This document shows, one piece after another, positions 22,366-35,147 of a DNA stretch of 64,000 nucleotides. The stretch lies in assembly GCA_037576215.1 (NCBI GenBank), contig JBANDB010000008.1, forward strand, positions 2,480,001 through 2,544,000. Reading direction: 5' to 3'. A model generated the notes under the pieces. The model saw only the letters and a program-made list of their open reading frames with translations, was not told the DNA's origin and did not search any database. The number at the start of each line of letters is the position of its first letter. Within the stretch, counting starts at the first letter, position 1. Position numbers and translations under genes: made by a program. The DNA is from Armillaria gallica. Taxonomy: Eukaryota; Basidiomycota; Agaricomycetes; Agaricales; Physalacriaceae.

Positions 22366-24203
22366 ATGTCGCTCGTGTCGACAATGGCAGACCATTCCGA
22401 CACTCTACCGCATACATCACCCCATATTGGACACAAGTCTTCTTCGTCTCCGTCAAACAGGGAGCAATCAAGTAGGCTTTCGCCTGTAGTGCCATTGGCG
22501 CCTCTCGAATACCTGCAAAACCAGCGGCGGGGTTCCATTACGGACCCGTCGCTCCATGCCGCGCCGTCAAAACAAAATCCAAACTCGCAATTCCTTCGGC
22601 AACAGAGCGACTTGGCCAGCTCTTCGACATTCAAAGGCGGTATGTCTGATCCACGTCCGAGCTCGCCTTATGTGTTCGGAGAGGCGACGAGTCGGTCTGG
22701 AGATGGGAATGCACAATTACGCAAGCTGTTGCGGTCGCCTTCGCAAGAACACGATCGAGCGCCGGGACCGTCGGAGGGAGGGAGTAGCGCAAAGGGGAGT
22801 AGTGCGCAACATCAGACGTCTGGCGGGTTGACGGAAGGTATGTTCTGTCTGTCAACCAAGGTCGCTTATCAAACAGATTTCAGGAGCCGGACAGGCGAAG
22901 GAACGGGATGAAATGCAGATGGACACGGATGGGCGTGGGCGAGGATTACCGCGAGAGGCAGTACCGTTCGACTACTCGATGCGACGACATTCGATTGCTG
23001 TGGGCCAAGAGTCGCCTGGACGGCTGCAAGGAAAGAAACGGAAGATGTCCAGCGAGCGAGCAGGATTTGCTGGGCAGGACATAGACCCGCAGCTGATTGG
23101 GCCAGGCGTCGGGAACAAGATGGACGTGGACGAGGGGCCGGCATTCAAACGGCGGGGCTCGGCAGTGGACACGGCACGGATCGCGCAGCTAAGCCTGAAC
23201 GAACGGCGGAACTCAACCGACGGGCGGGGCGGGCAATGGCCATGGGTCGACGGCAGACGCGATTCTGCGTCGTTGGGTGGCGGCTACCCTTCGCCGGCCT
23301 CGGCTGTATCCGGCACGGACGGCCGGCATCAGCCCCCTAGCTCCGGAATTGCATCTTTCGCGTGGCCACATTCTGACCAGAGTCCAATGCAGCACCATCC
23401 CCTCGACCACGACCCTCACCGCCAGTTCGATCCTATGTCGAACATTCCCATCATGCCACCAATCAATTTCCCTCCTGACAGGGCTCTCGATAGGAGGATG
23501 TCCGTTCCCGACAATCTCAATCCGTCGTCGAATCCTGCTGGACCGACCAGGGTTCTCCGCTCAAGGTCGCGTCCTCCATCGCGTCAAATGCGCTCCCAAG
23601 AGGCTTCAGAAGAGCCTACTTCAGCGCCATCTCCTCCTGGATCCAGCAAGCTTGCCAAGGACGCTGGCGCAACACCATACTCCCGCTCTCCAGAGCTTCG
23701 TGTTTCCCACAAACTCGCAGAACGGAAGAGGAGGAAGGAGATGAAAGATCTTTTCGATGAGCTGAGGGACCAGCTGCCCGCTGACCGTGGTATGAAGGCT
23801 AGCAAGTGGGAAATTTTAAGCAAAGGTGTGTGACAGCCTTTTTCTCGCTTTTATTTCTACTGACGGTCCTGTAGCTATCGATTTCGTTGCTCAGCTCAAG
23901 CAAAGTCATCAGGACATGGCTCGCGAGATAGACATGCTCAGACACGAGCTCGATGTCGCTCGTCAAGGCGGCGGTCTACCTCCCTTTCCTCCAGGCGGCG
24001 GCCCGCCAGGGCATCCCGTCTACGGCCAGCCTCCGCCAGGCGTCCCACCGTACCCATTACCTCCGCCAGGCGCTCTTCAGCAGCATCCGCCACCACCGCC
24101 ACTTTCTAGACCGGCCTCTTCTCAGGGCGTCTTCCCTCCTGGCAACGGCCCCGCCGTTCCGCCTCAAAACGGAAATGTCAATAGACCAGATGGTCCTACA
24201 TGA
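22366..24203 (+). CDS. Basic helix-loop-helix transcription factor
   Basis: Nuclear DNA-binding factor. Exons 22366-22837, 22884-23825 and 23875-24203 give 580 residues; a second in-frame ATG at 22384 (MADHSD) is an equally good start. Seen: a long disordered Ser/Pro/Gln-rich N-terminus, a bHLH from about residue 425 with basic region [20 protein letters not shown] (His, Glu and Arg placed for E-box contact), a loop, then helix 2 [15 protein letters not shown] split by intron 2, a short leucine-repeat helix, and a Pro/Gly-rich tail. Which E-box or pathway it serves cannot be told from sequence. Tail-to-head with ELG1 203 bp upstream. Confidence 0.88.
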
Positions 24204-24595
24204 CCACCATGTTCGCTTTCAGTTTGTATCGATAGGCGTATCGTTTCTTTTTGTGATGAGGCATTTATTTTTCCTTTTTTTCGAATTGGTATCCAGAAGT
24301 ATTCTGTTGGTACCGGTGATGTTTTCTGCACTTGCTATTACATCTACTCTTGACTGTTGCCCGTTGCGCATATATCCATGTTGTATCCATATTTGAAGAC
24401 CGTCGTACTGTCGCACAGTGCGTCGCCATTCATCCAATGATGCCCGGCTGTTGAGTCACCAGTTGTCAAAGGTAATTTGAATGGGACAGCTGTTGTCCGG
24501 ATACTAATTAGGGTAACAAGCGACCCGAGTTGGGACTTGCTTGTTTCGTCATTACCACCACTATTCTCTTCCTTCAGCGATAATATTCGCCTGTA
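24204..24595. other. Intergenic between the bHLH gene and TFIIF alpha
   Basis: Holds the bHLH 3' flank and the TFIIF alpha promoter. No coding frame, repeat or RNA gene stands out. Confidence 0.5.
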
Positions 24596-26733
24596 ATGCC
24601 GCCCAAGAAGGACCTTGCGAGCATCCTTTTTCACAAGAAGAAGCCGCCTGTTGCCAAGGCCCAGCCAAAGGCCGGCTCTTCACCCCAGAAACCACGACCG
24701 CCAAAGGCAGCGGCGCCCCGTAAACAAGAGGACGACGACGACGACCTCCACTTACCAGACGGGCCTTATTCAGACTTCAAGCTCTTCTCTTCTGCTCTCA
24801 ATGGGTGGAAATACGATGTCATGAAGTTTGACTCGCGGAAACCTGTCGACATAGCGACATGGCCACCACCTATCAAGCTGAACCGGAAAGACCTCAGGAA
24901 GGACGACCCCGCAGCGAACGTACCTGGAGTGCCAGTGGGGCCCATGTTGGGCGCAGACGGCCAGCCCGTTCTCCAGGATGGCAAAATCGTCATGGTGGAT
25001 GCGGAGGGGCGGATCGTGCAGGATGAGGAAAGCAAGGCAAAGGGAGCCCCGGCTAAGAAGAAGTTCCAGAAAAAGACGAAGCAGGTATTCGTGGTCCCGG
25101 AAGAGGTGAGGCAGTTGAGGAAGGAGGAGAGGTATCCGTGGGTTTTGGAGGACGGCATGGGTAAGGAAACTTGGGTGGCGCAGCTGGACGACACCACTAA
25201 AGCCCTGACGCATGCATTTTTCATGCCTGCGGCTAATGATGTCTTCAAGTTTGTCCCCGCTCACCGGTGGTACAAATTTCAGAAGAAGATGAAGCACGAT
25301 CTGCCTACTGATACAGCTAATGTTGAGGCTCAGGTAAGCATCGTAATTTTGTGCCTCTTCGTATATGCTAACAGATTATATACTACAGTATGCAAAACAT
25401 CAGAAACGCGATCCTACTGCCTGGCTATCTCAGAGAACGGGAAGAGCCATATCCGCCCAGACAGCTGCGATGTTCAAGGCAGAGGCCGAAGGGACTACGG
25501 TTGATGGTCCCAATTCTCTCGTGCATACGTCCGGGCAGAGTTTAGGTCCTGGAGGGCGCAAGCTTAAGGTTGTTGACAATGGTATGAGTGGTTTGTTTGG
25601 AGATGACGAAGACGGCGAGGGCTCTAGACGTCAACGCGAGAGGGAATACGGCGAAGAGGGAGATCTTGATGAGCAGGAGTATGAAGAAGAGTTCGCTGAT
25701 GACGACGAGAAGATGGAAGTTGACAATGACGATGAAGAAGCTAAAGAGCTCGAGGTTCGTTCATGACGTGTTTGCTCCTACCTTTGTTTCTGACTAGATA
25801 TGCAGGAGCGATTGAAAAAGGAGTACAAGAGCGCGAACAAGACTAGAGAGGGTTACATAGACGATTCAGATGAAGAGGAGAAGCCCAAGATGTCGAAGGA
25901 AGAGCGACGAATGCAGAAGCTGATTCGCAATCGCGAAGGTGGGGACCCAGATGACAGTGATGATGAGAACAAGAATCCGTATGCCAGCTCCGTAAGTTTC
26001 TGCATTCTCCTTGACCATGTTGTGTTTATTCAATCTGCGACAGGAAGAGTCTTCTGAAGAAGAGGAGGAGATACCAGCGCAGCCTGTCTCACAACCACCC
26101 CAAGCCAACGAAACACCTGCAAATTCACAAGCACCTCAGACACCGAAACCTTCTACGAGCCAGCCCGCCCTGAACGGGTCTAAGTCAGACGTCCGGGCCA
26201 CATCACCCGTAGGATCTAGTCTCAGCGGACATTCCGTTGTAGCGAAGCGCGCGACTAGCCCCAAGGCTCCGAAACTAAAACCCAGCGGAGGCAGTCGCGG
26301 AGGTAGTCCCCTCGCAAGTCGGGCGACGAGCCCCGTGCCGGTCTCAAATAGCCGGGCGACGAGCCCAGTTGCGGGGGCGGGAAGTAGAGCTGGAAGTCCT
26401 GTGGTCCAGAATGGGAAAAAGAGGAAAGCAGATGACGGGGCAGCCTCGCCTCCAGGCAGCGGACAGGCCGGTGGACCTCCTAAGCCCAAGAAGCGCAAGT
26501 CCAATGCCGGACCGGTACCCCCACTTGAAGACCGTATGGTGATTGAGTGGCTTAAAAATACTCCGAACGCGTCTACACGAGATTGTATTCAGCACTTTAC
26601 GCCATTTCTCAGGGATGAGGGGAAAAAGGCCAAGTTTACGGCATTGGTGAAGGAGGTGGCGCAATTGAAGGACGGAGTGCTAGTCTTACGAGCTGCATAT
26701 CGGAATGGTGGTGCACCTGTTTCGCCGGTATAA
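24596..26733 (+). CDS. TFG1: TFIIF alpha subunit (RAP74/Tfg1)
   Basis: General factor for RNA polymerase II initiation and elongation. Exons 24596-25333, 25389-25754, 25806-25991 and 26044-26733 give 659 residues, all introns in phase 0. Seen: the N-terminal dimerisation region (YSDFKLFSSALNGWKYDVMK, WVAQLDDTTKALTHAFF, HRWYKFQKK), a central highly acidic and basic stretch, an SP-rich linker holding several RATSP-like repeats, and the C-terminal winged-helix (MVIEWLKNTPNASTRDCIQH, FTALVKEVAQLKDG) that in the family contacts Fcp1 phosphatase. Confidence 0.95.
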
Positions 26734-27111
26734 CCCTGACCAGCGCTTGTATAATGCCTGATAATTTACTTTGTGTATTCTATGGCAGTGCCTTTATCGG
26801 CAAGGGGCGATATGACGATATGAGGTACGCTCAGTTGCAAAGAATTGTCAATAAGACTCTAACAATAAATCCAAGTGGATGCGATGTTTTTGGAGCTTGT
26901 CTAATGTCTAGTCTTTCTCCGTTGTGCTCGAAATAACTCGCAGATGACTCGCACCCCGACTTAGACTGGATCTGAGATCTGAAACTTTCGATCGGGACCT
27001 AAATGTGTACAGGGGCTAATGCTGAAGCAGACGCACTCGGTCTCACAGAACCCTTCAAATTGAGCGCCATTCAAGGCAGCTATTTGTGCTCACCCTTCCT
27101 TTCCGACCGCC
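26734..27111. other. Intergenic before the chitin deacetylase
   Basis: Holds the TFIIF 3' flank and the chitin deacetylase promoter; nothing else recognised. Confidence 0.5.
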
Positions 27112-28708
27112 ATGTTTATTTCTTTTTTCCTCTTGGCTATTAACGTCGCTTTTGCCGCCTCTCTACCACACTCAGATTATCACGACCATGTTGAGCACAA
27201 ACGTCTCCCCGGTAATTGGTATCAGAAGCGCGGTCATCCTGTACACAGTCTCTTCAAGCGGGGTCCCGAAGATGATGGTATCCAATATGCTGAAGTTGGC
27301 TCCCCCAGTACGGAGTATTTCCCTTATCTATGCATACCTGTGCTCATTGTTCGCTAGCCTGGGCAAGCGCCTTCCCGAAGTCCACGCCTGATACCAATCA
27401 GTTACCCCAGGCATGGGTAGACGCCCTCAACGATGCCGTCTCATCCGGAAAAATACCTAACATTCCACAATCCACCAACACACCAAATACAAGTCCTGTC
27501 TACCCCAACGGCATGAACCCTGCTGGACCAGAAATTTGCTCCTCAACCTATCAGTGCAGAATTCCGGGAGATATCTGGGACGCGCCTCCTGGCACACTGG
27601 GCGTCGGCTTTGATGACGGTCCACAGCCCGTATGTTTATATATTCTTCCCATGACGGGGAAAAACTGACGGCCTCTTCAGGCCACCGCCGGTCTTGTTAC
27701 TTATCTGCAGTCTCAGAATCAGTCTGCGACTCATTTTATGATCGGTGTTAATATCCTCAACAATGCCAACCAGTTTACTGCTGCGTACGATATAGGAGGG
27801 GATATCGCAGTGCACACATATACTCATCCTTACATGACTACGCTTAGCAACATTCAAATTGTTGCAGAGGTGTGTTTCAAAGCTGTCCAACGAGAAACTC
27901 AACTCAACATGTGTTTTCTAGCTTGGTTGGACCATGGAAATTATGCACAACTCAACGGGTGGTCGAGTTCCCAGGTTTTGGAGACCACCCTATGGTGATT
28001 CCGATAACAGGGTTAGGGCTATCGCATCGGAGGTGTTCGGGCTCGAGTGCATCATCTGGAATCACGAGTATGTGTTTTTGTCCCAGAGCATCCACTCAAG
28101 TCACTCATTGGCACGGATAGCACTGATGACTGGAGCTTGTCAGCTGGGACAGTTACGCAGCAAGCGATTAGTGCTAACATGAATACGTGGCTCACAGGTA
28201 AACTAGATCATCCGTGGTATCCGACATTCGCTAATCTTTGGGTAGGTCCCAAGACACCGGGCCTGATCATATTGGAACATGAGTTAACACCGGACACCGT
28301 TCAAGCCTTCATCAACGCTTATCCTTCTATGAAGGCTAACGGATGGAATACCACGTCAGTTACCAGATTAGTGGACGATGACGGTGTCTACCAGAACTCT
28401 GACGACGATGAATCGCCCGTTAGCATTGATGGAATCTTGGCCGTATCCACATCAACTAGCACAAGCACAAGCTCTAGTCCCAGCACAAGGTAAACATAGT
28501 GCTCCAATCGTTCAATTATCTCTCTAAACCAATCTACAGCGTAATCTCTACTCAAAGCCAGACGTCGGCGGCTGAAAGTCAAACAACATCCGCCTCCACA
28601 AGCTCTACAACTAACTCGGCTGTCAACCTGCTCAGCTCTAGTCACACTCTGTTGGGTGTTTCGACATCTCTGTTTTTTATACTAGTATCGGCGGCAGTTT
28701 TACTCTAA
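27112..28708 (+). CDS. GPI-anchored chitin deacetylase (CE4)
   Basis: Converts wall chitin to chitosan at the cell surface. Seven exons (27112-27307, 27358-27629, 27681-27869, 27922-28067, 28121-28197, 28246-28489, 28540-28708) give 430 residues. Seen: signal peptide [19 protein letters not shown], a pro-like stretch with KR sites, catalytic GVGFDDGP, metal ligands in [30 protein letters not shown] and HDTDDWSL. A Ser/Thr tail and a final hydrophobic run ([18 protein letters not shown]) are a GPI-attachment signal. The central motif has Gly-Phe-Asp-Asp where the family usually has Thr-Phe-Asp-Asp. Confidence 0.94.
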
Positions 28709-30178
28709 ACTCCTCCTATCAACTTCGCGCACTTCATCATCGCCTCTACTGCTTTTTACTTTGTGACGCCCCTATGACGCTGTCAAGACCCTGCTATGCT
28801 TGCTTGAGTGGGGTATACTAATGACACGAGGACATTTCTGGATATCATTTTCGTACATTGGTTTCAGACGGGGAACAGCCTCATACGCACTCAATTATAC
28901 CGCATACATTCACTTTTACCCTCACCGCACACATGCTTTACTACTCAAAGGACTATTTATCCGTATCTTATTATCGCCGCAATGATGAGACCTTTTTGGT
29001 GAAATGCTGAATGTTCGATTTCACATCTTCCAAGTGCTGTTAGCTTCTTCAACTGTCAAGTAATCAACTTTCATTAATTCCAAATTCGGTGTCTTGCCCC
29101 CTTTCAACTAGTAGACACGATGAATGATTCATACTTAAGGAACGGTAAGTGGGTCATCTCATCATAGTTGGACAATCGTGATGTGGCCACACATGTAGAT
29201 CGCGGGAGAAGCCGCCTTGATGCAGTCACTGATAAGACTTGCTTGAGACGGTTAAAGCATATTAGGTATTACTCATTATAGACAGGGAAGAGACACCTGA
29301 AGCGTCTTTTGCAGCACAATCTCCAAGCGTTATTTTACTTCCGGGCTGCTGAGGCCGGCGGGCCAGATATTCGAAATTGGATTCTCCTTCAAATTATCCT
29401 CTTGAACGATTTGCGCGTGCTAAAAAAAAGATGGGGTGTGTTCCTTGTATGAAGCGTACTCGGCGAGGAAAATGTTCCACAGGGCGTTGACATTGATGGG
29501 TATACGGGACCGGAGAACTCGTACCTGTACTGTTGTTGGGAGTGCCTCGTCACCAACGACAGCCAACGACACCAAGTCTTGAGCGGGTACCTTGACGAGA
29601 CCGGAAAACGAGCCCACTATGCTTGTCCGCTCATGTGCGGACGTCCTGGAACGGGCGTTCAATTATCCGTCAATACCGAAAAGAGCATGCTAAATGCTTC
29701 TGATATTACCTCAAGTAGGCACGCGCTCATACTACGCATATCATGATGTATTCAAGAACGGGAGATAGACGGCTAGGTTTGTGCTGCGCGGAAAACCTGT
29801 CAATTTCATCCAAAGACATGAATAGTCAGTGAATTACCCAAGGACTGCGAGATATTGATATAGACGGAAATTGAAAACGGCTGCTTACAGCACGTATATA
29901 TTGTCGTTAGTACTAGTGCGTAACAATCATGAGGACATAATAGATGCCAAAAAAGAAAATGTCTAGGGCATCTCTGAAGAGGAAAGCAAGGAGACGACGA
30001 AATCAAGAAACAATATTGAATAATAGGCTACAGTGGAAGACCGGACACATAAATACCATTAAATTGTGTTGTGTGTGTGTGGTGAAGATGGGGAGAATGT
30101 GGGGCCATGACTGCGGAAGCGACGCGTCGTCATAGTGGATCTGAGAAAAGACGTACCGCAGGGTAGAACTAGGTAAAA
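28709..30178. other. Gene-poor 1.5 kb stretch
   Basis: No gene I can support. On the plus strand 29944-30135 is an ATG frame of 63 residues with a very basic start (MPKKKMSRASLKRKARRRRN). On the minus strand 29420-29662 has 80 codons opening with TTG that read protein-like (SRIPINVNALWNIFLAEYAS), perhaps a relic. Otherwise AT-rich flanks. Confidence 0.4.
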
Positions 30179-32504
30179 CTACGTGAGACTAGGCCATTTG
30201 AATTTCAGTCCTTCTAGCCATCGCAGATACAGCAGCTCCGCGATAGGTGATTTACGTGTCGAAGAATCTTCGGACTTGACGGAAGGCGCTCGTTCTCCCG
30301 ATCCTGGAGAGATGTCTTCCTGGACCTCTGTGACGACCAAACCTTTGGCTGTCATTTCGCTTCTACGGATAACCCGCTTGTGTGGGAACAATGCACGAGA
30401 GGTTTGGACGTGTTGCCGTACAGCAGAATTCCTAACCGATCCGTATCAGTAGATGAAACATGGTCAGGGCTGCGCTCAAGGTTCGACTTACTCATTGATA
30501 CCCGAAAGAATATCAAGTATGACGTTGTAAGCAAGTTCAGGATTAGCTTCCTTGAGTTCGCTGAACCCCCGAGATAACATGCTTAGTGATTCTATTTCTC
30601 TTGCGTCCATGTCGTCCCCGATGGCCTAAAAGTTGACCCACTTGAGCTTCCGCGAATTCTGAGGCTGAATTAGAACCATACATACCTTCTGAAGAATGGG
30701 TAGAACCACTTCATCGATCAGGGATTTTCCTGCCTTGGCCGTTTCGCTGGTATTGCGCTTATGCGTTGGCGACGTTGGGGCAGATGTGCTTCCCTCCCGA
30801 CGTAGGCTCCCAACATAGTCCGCGGACAATCGCAAGGATCCCGCCGTATCCAATTTCTTGATCGGTCGGATGGTATCGACGCCATTGCCCAAATCGGCTT
30901 CCTTCATTAGAGTACCTGCGCCACCAGCATGACGTGCAGCGTATGATGATCGTCGAGACCCCCGCATGGACCCACTATAAGCAGGCGGTGCACCGAGCGG
31001 GGTTGCACTTTCATCAACCTGGGGAAGTAGCGCGTCCTTCGACACGTTCTTTTCCGCCAACAGGGTGGCAACGTCCTTCTCAGAATCAGGAGTGTGGAGA
31101 GGCTTGATGATCACAGTCGAATGGCCTGCCTGGTTGTTTATTCCGAGCCCACCTTCCACAATAGGATCCCCGCTTCCCTTTGTAGCACCCCCGGTGTCGA
31201 TGGATGACGCATGGCCTTCATCGGCGTCCAATTCTTCAGGTTCTTCGTCAATGTCAGAAGATGACGATGACGACGACACGAGGTCCTTCGCCATGCCCCT
31301 GAACGTTCCCATAGCGGAAGAACGTATCGTATCGAAGTTCCAATCACTCCGCGTTGTGCCCATCGTGTCCCAAGTATGACTGTTTCTCACCGTGGGCTGG
31401 TACATTTGATGTGCTCCTTTAGCAGGTGAGCGTGCACGGAAATCTTGGAGGCGCTCGATGAGCTCAGTGAGATATGACGTTTTCCGTGCTCCACGAATGA
31501 ATCGGTGTTGTAGCAGCTCGTTAGCTGTCGGACGCTGAAAGAAAATTGTGATACCAGAATGCTACGGAAAACGGATAACCTACAGCGTTGGGATCTTTCG
31601 TCAAGCATTGAGTGACGAAATCCTTGAAGGATGCAGAAAAAGCACCCTCAAGAACAGGAGGTTTGGCTTTGGGAATGAGGAATAGGACTCTCATAGGATG
31701 ATACTCCGCAAGGGGTGGTTCACCCTTCGCCATCTCAATGGCTGTGATACCCAAACTCCACATGTCAGCTTTGGCGTCATACCCTGCCTGCCGAATAACC
31801 TCCGGGGCCATCCAAAATGGTGTACCAACAAACGTGTGACGAAGTGTATTCGTGAGCTGAGCAGCAACACCAAAGTCCGCAAGCTTGACCTTCCCAGAGG
31901 ATGAAAGGAGAATATTGGCTGCTTTAATGTCTCGATGAATTGTACCCTCGGCATGAAGGTAATCAAGACCAAGCAAAAGTTCCCGACAAATAACCGCGAT
32001 ATGAGCTTCTGAAAAAGGACCCGGTTTCAACAGATCCAAGCATGAGCCGCCAGCAAGATATTCCATGATGATCCAGAGCTTGTAAGCGACGACGAAAGAC
32101 CCGTAATAGCGCGTCACATATTCCGAATCGCATTGGGCGAGACTGGCAATCTCCTGCTGTATTTCAGAGATATCATCATCGGAATCCTCGAGATCTAGAC
32201 ACGAGTTGAACACGCTGTTGCTGATTGATGCAGTAGACTGACCTATTTGTTTAATGGCTACTATCTGCTTCGTCTCGTTATGCATAGCCTTGTAGACGGT
32301 TCCAAAACTTCCTGTTCCCAACTTCTCCAACAACGTGTACTGACTGGCCGGGTTGTTGCTGGGGATCGGATATGGCTCCCGGGGCTGAGACTTGGTATCA
32401 ACCTGGCCCGATGACGGTGGCGATCTTGACAGGACTTTGGGCTGAGGCTTTGAAAGGGAGATGTCAGAGCTGCTTCGTGCTGCAAAACGAGACGGGGAAA
32501 ACAT
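30179..32504 (-). CDS. GCK-III / Ste20-family protein kinase (Sid1/Kic1/Don3-like)
   Basis: Ser/Thr kinase of the germinal-centre group, which in fungi acts in septation and polarity signalling upstream of NDR kinases. Exons 32504-32243, 32194-31584, 31534-30686, 30625-30492 and 30431-30179 give 702 residues. Seen: P-loop [18 protein letters not shown] with the ATP Lys, [32 protein letters not shown] and the helical end of the kinase near residue 310. A long Ser/Gly-rich linker follows, then a conserved helical C-terminal region ([20 protein letters not shown]). The last exon ends in an unusual aromatic stretch, [18 protein letters not shown]. Confidence 0.93.
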
Positions 32505-33229
32505 AGTGGATACGAAGGAAGCCGTTGGTTGCCTTGATCTGAGACTATTGCATTACCAACAGTGATTGGCTACAGCACGCGAGGCACTACACGTGTTGAA
32601 TCCCACGTCTAATTGAATGAACAACCATCCATTCACTGGATGTGTGCGACTTCCATTTGAGCAGACAATAGTATATTCTCACCATTTCGTAATGTCGTGA
32701 AATATCGTGTAGTACGCTGGGAGTACTCGAAGCTCGTTGATGTCGTTATTCGTGAGGGGTACAGGGCGACAATATCGTCTCGGTGGTAGGGTATACTGAA
32801 CGATATTATACCCGTTCTAGCTATAAGGAATTGGCGGTTGTGGGAGATGAAACCGGCAAAGAGTTGGAGCAGGGGCAATCACGAATCACGATTGCGGCAC
32901 AGATGGCAGTTTGGCGTCCTTGGGCCCAATATAAGCTCACTGCAGAAATGAAAGAGAGATCTAGAAGGGAAGAAGGTACGAAGAGGAAGGGCGGATATGG
33001 GAGGAAGTAAGCGTCACAAATGCCGGCAAAGCCAGACCCTGGGAAAGTTTCTCCTATACGCTACATATCCGTTTACGTCGTTCATAAAATGTGCCACAAT
33101 TCGCACAAAAAACTTGAAACAATATGGAAGAAGGCATGATAATGATCCACTCGCGTATCAGCATAGCATAAGTATGGTCATTCAGTGCATATACTGGCAG
33201 GTAAAATACGGTAACAGAACACCTCGCCC
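32505..33229. other. Intergenic between the kinase and RPL35
   Basis: Holds the kinase promoter and the RPL35 3' flank. Short frames on both strands have no family features. Confidence 0.5.
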
Positions 33230-33761
33230 TCATGCCTTGACAGCATACTTTCGGACAGGGAAGTTTTGCTCCTTCTTCTTCTGCTTCAAGGTCTTTAGCG
33301 ACGTCTCGTGCTGGAAAGGGTAGTTGTAAGCGACGGGATACATGGGATATGGGGACCTCTAACCTTGGTCATCCGCCGCCTGATCGCCCGAGTCTTCTTG
33401 ACCCGCAAGTCCAGAGGAAGGTACTTTTTGTCTTTGTAGTACTCGCGGAGATTTTGGCGAGCCTTTTGGTTCATGACGGTCATCACCCGTGCTATGGACT
33501 TGCGGACGGTGTTGCTAGAACAATAATCAGTACACAGGAAAAAGTAATAAATACTGTCCAATACACACATTTTTGTCAGCTTGGACGCCGACCCGCCAGC
33601 AATCTTTTGCACCCGCAGTGTCAGGAGCTCATTCTTGAGGTCGAGGAGTTGTTTCGACAAGTCGTTCTTGGACCTAACAGAGGGTAAGCCATTACTCACG
33701 GGCCAGTGGTCGCAAAATCGTACTTGGACTGGAGCTCGTACGCCTTAACTTTGCCGGGCAT
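33230..33761 (-). CDS. RPL35: 60S ribosomal protein L35 (uL29)
   Basis: Large-subunit protein at the polypeptide exit tunnel. Exons 33761-33724, 33673-33569, 33514-33364 and 33310-33230 give 124 residues, the usual length. Seen: [18 protein letters not shown] at the start, [54 protein letters not shown] and a C-terminal [13 protein letters not shown]. Its first exon is only 38 nt. Lies 209 bp from the HIS6 stop on the same strand. Confidence 0.97.
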
Positions 33762-33970
33762 GGTGGTAGTTGGTCTGAAAAGTCGAGTGTGAGTATCGTA
33801 GGTGCCTTGTCGACGACGACGCGAAATTTCTCACCTTGAGGGGATGAATACTGGGTGCTTGCAAGCCGGCCGGAAATCTGCACCAAACCTTATTCAAAAC
33901 TGTAAAGTCGGTTCTCACGCTCCCAAATTTGAAATAAATTATTTTGTTATTTTATTTATTACATTACTTA

Positions 33971-35147
33971 TTATAGTGTTTGACTATTTCGCTTCACAAG
34001 CTCTTCAAATTTTACCAGTGAGCCTCCAAAAATGTCCAGAGCGCTGAACGAAAAAATCGTAAGCAGAGAAGTAAGGCATTGGAATGTTATATCGCGCACC
34101 TTCCATATGTTAAGTCCACTCGACTTCCAGAAAGTCGATTGACAAGACCAAGGTCTTCAATATCTAAGGAAAGTATCAGCGAGGTGTTGGAAACCAACAA
34201 TTACACACCTTTTGCCCCGCCAGCGTAGGTCGTCGGGATTTTTACCCAATCACCGAGACCTAAATATTGAATTATTAAAGCCAATGTTATCATTTAACAA
34301 CATACGAGAAACTAGTTCTTCATCGATACCCTGGCATAGACCTTCAACATCAGCGGCGTGTATCAGAAATTCGCTATAGATGGTGAGTTCCGTTCGCAAT
34401 ATCGCATGTAACAGCGAACCTGCAATAGTCTGAGAGCAAATCAAGGTTGTCTGTGAAGGCTCAGAGACTGTATACACGGGGACATAATTCTATCTTACCT
34501 TGAGAAACCTCCATGTCCGTTATATCTTGCCATTTGTTCATGGCTATGAGCCACTTTGAGTCGCGACGGCGGCAACTATCCCAGTCGTCAGCATCCTCGT
34601 GCGCGGAGCGGCAAGGATTTGCAAACCTGACATCGACCACAAGCCTGTCTTTGCCAATGGCATGAGAGATACGCTTCAGCCGTTCCAAAGAGAATTTCGC
34701 GCCAGGAAAGAGATACGAAGTAACGATAACTTTGCTAGCTCCAGCAACAAGCCATTGCTGAGCGTTGGTATCATTTATCCCGCCGCCGATTTGTAGTCCG
34801 CCTGGATGGGACATAAATAACGCGGCATTCTGGCATCTAAGAGAGACTCTACCTGGCCATGCAGAAAGTGCTTCACGAGCAGCATCGTCGTTTCCTGGCC
34901 CCAACTTGATGACATGACCACCTTCGAGATGGTGATCTTTATAAAGCTTCGCGAACTCGGCAGGCGATTGACTGGATCATCTCGTTATTGTGATAAAGGC
35001 AGACGGGCCGGATAGAACGAGCCTTGCGACGAAGTTGGTGCGAAGAGCATCCGGAGAAGTATCGGAAAGCGTTCCGCCCACAATTTGCTTGACTTGCCCG
35101 TCGTGGAGGTCAATACATGGCTTGAAGCGAGACTGGGGAGCAACCAT
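33971..35147 (-). CDS. HIS6: Phosphoribosylformimino-5-aminoimidazole carboxamide ribotide isomerase (histidine biosynthesis)
   Basis: Fourth step of histidine synthesis, a TIM-barrel isomerase. Nine exons (35147-35023, 34971-34853, 34801-34627, 34575-34499, 34450-34420, 34373-34306, 34259-34209, 34163-34100, 34043-33971) give 260 residues, matching yeast HIS6 in length. Seen: [18 protein letters not shown] with the catalytic Asp, [88 protein letters not shown] and YAGGAKDIEDLG. The first intron, 34972-35022, starts with GC; every GT alternative breaks frame or adds residues absent from the family. Exon 5 is 31 nt. Confidence 0.95.

Noticed and set aside
27112..28708. Chitin deacetylase and the 7.5 kb deacetylase as one cluster
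   Set aside because: They are 18 kb apart with a dozen unrelated genes around and between them and differ in structure; one is secreted and the other is not.
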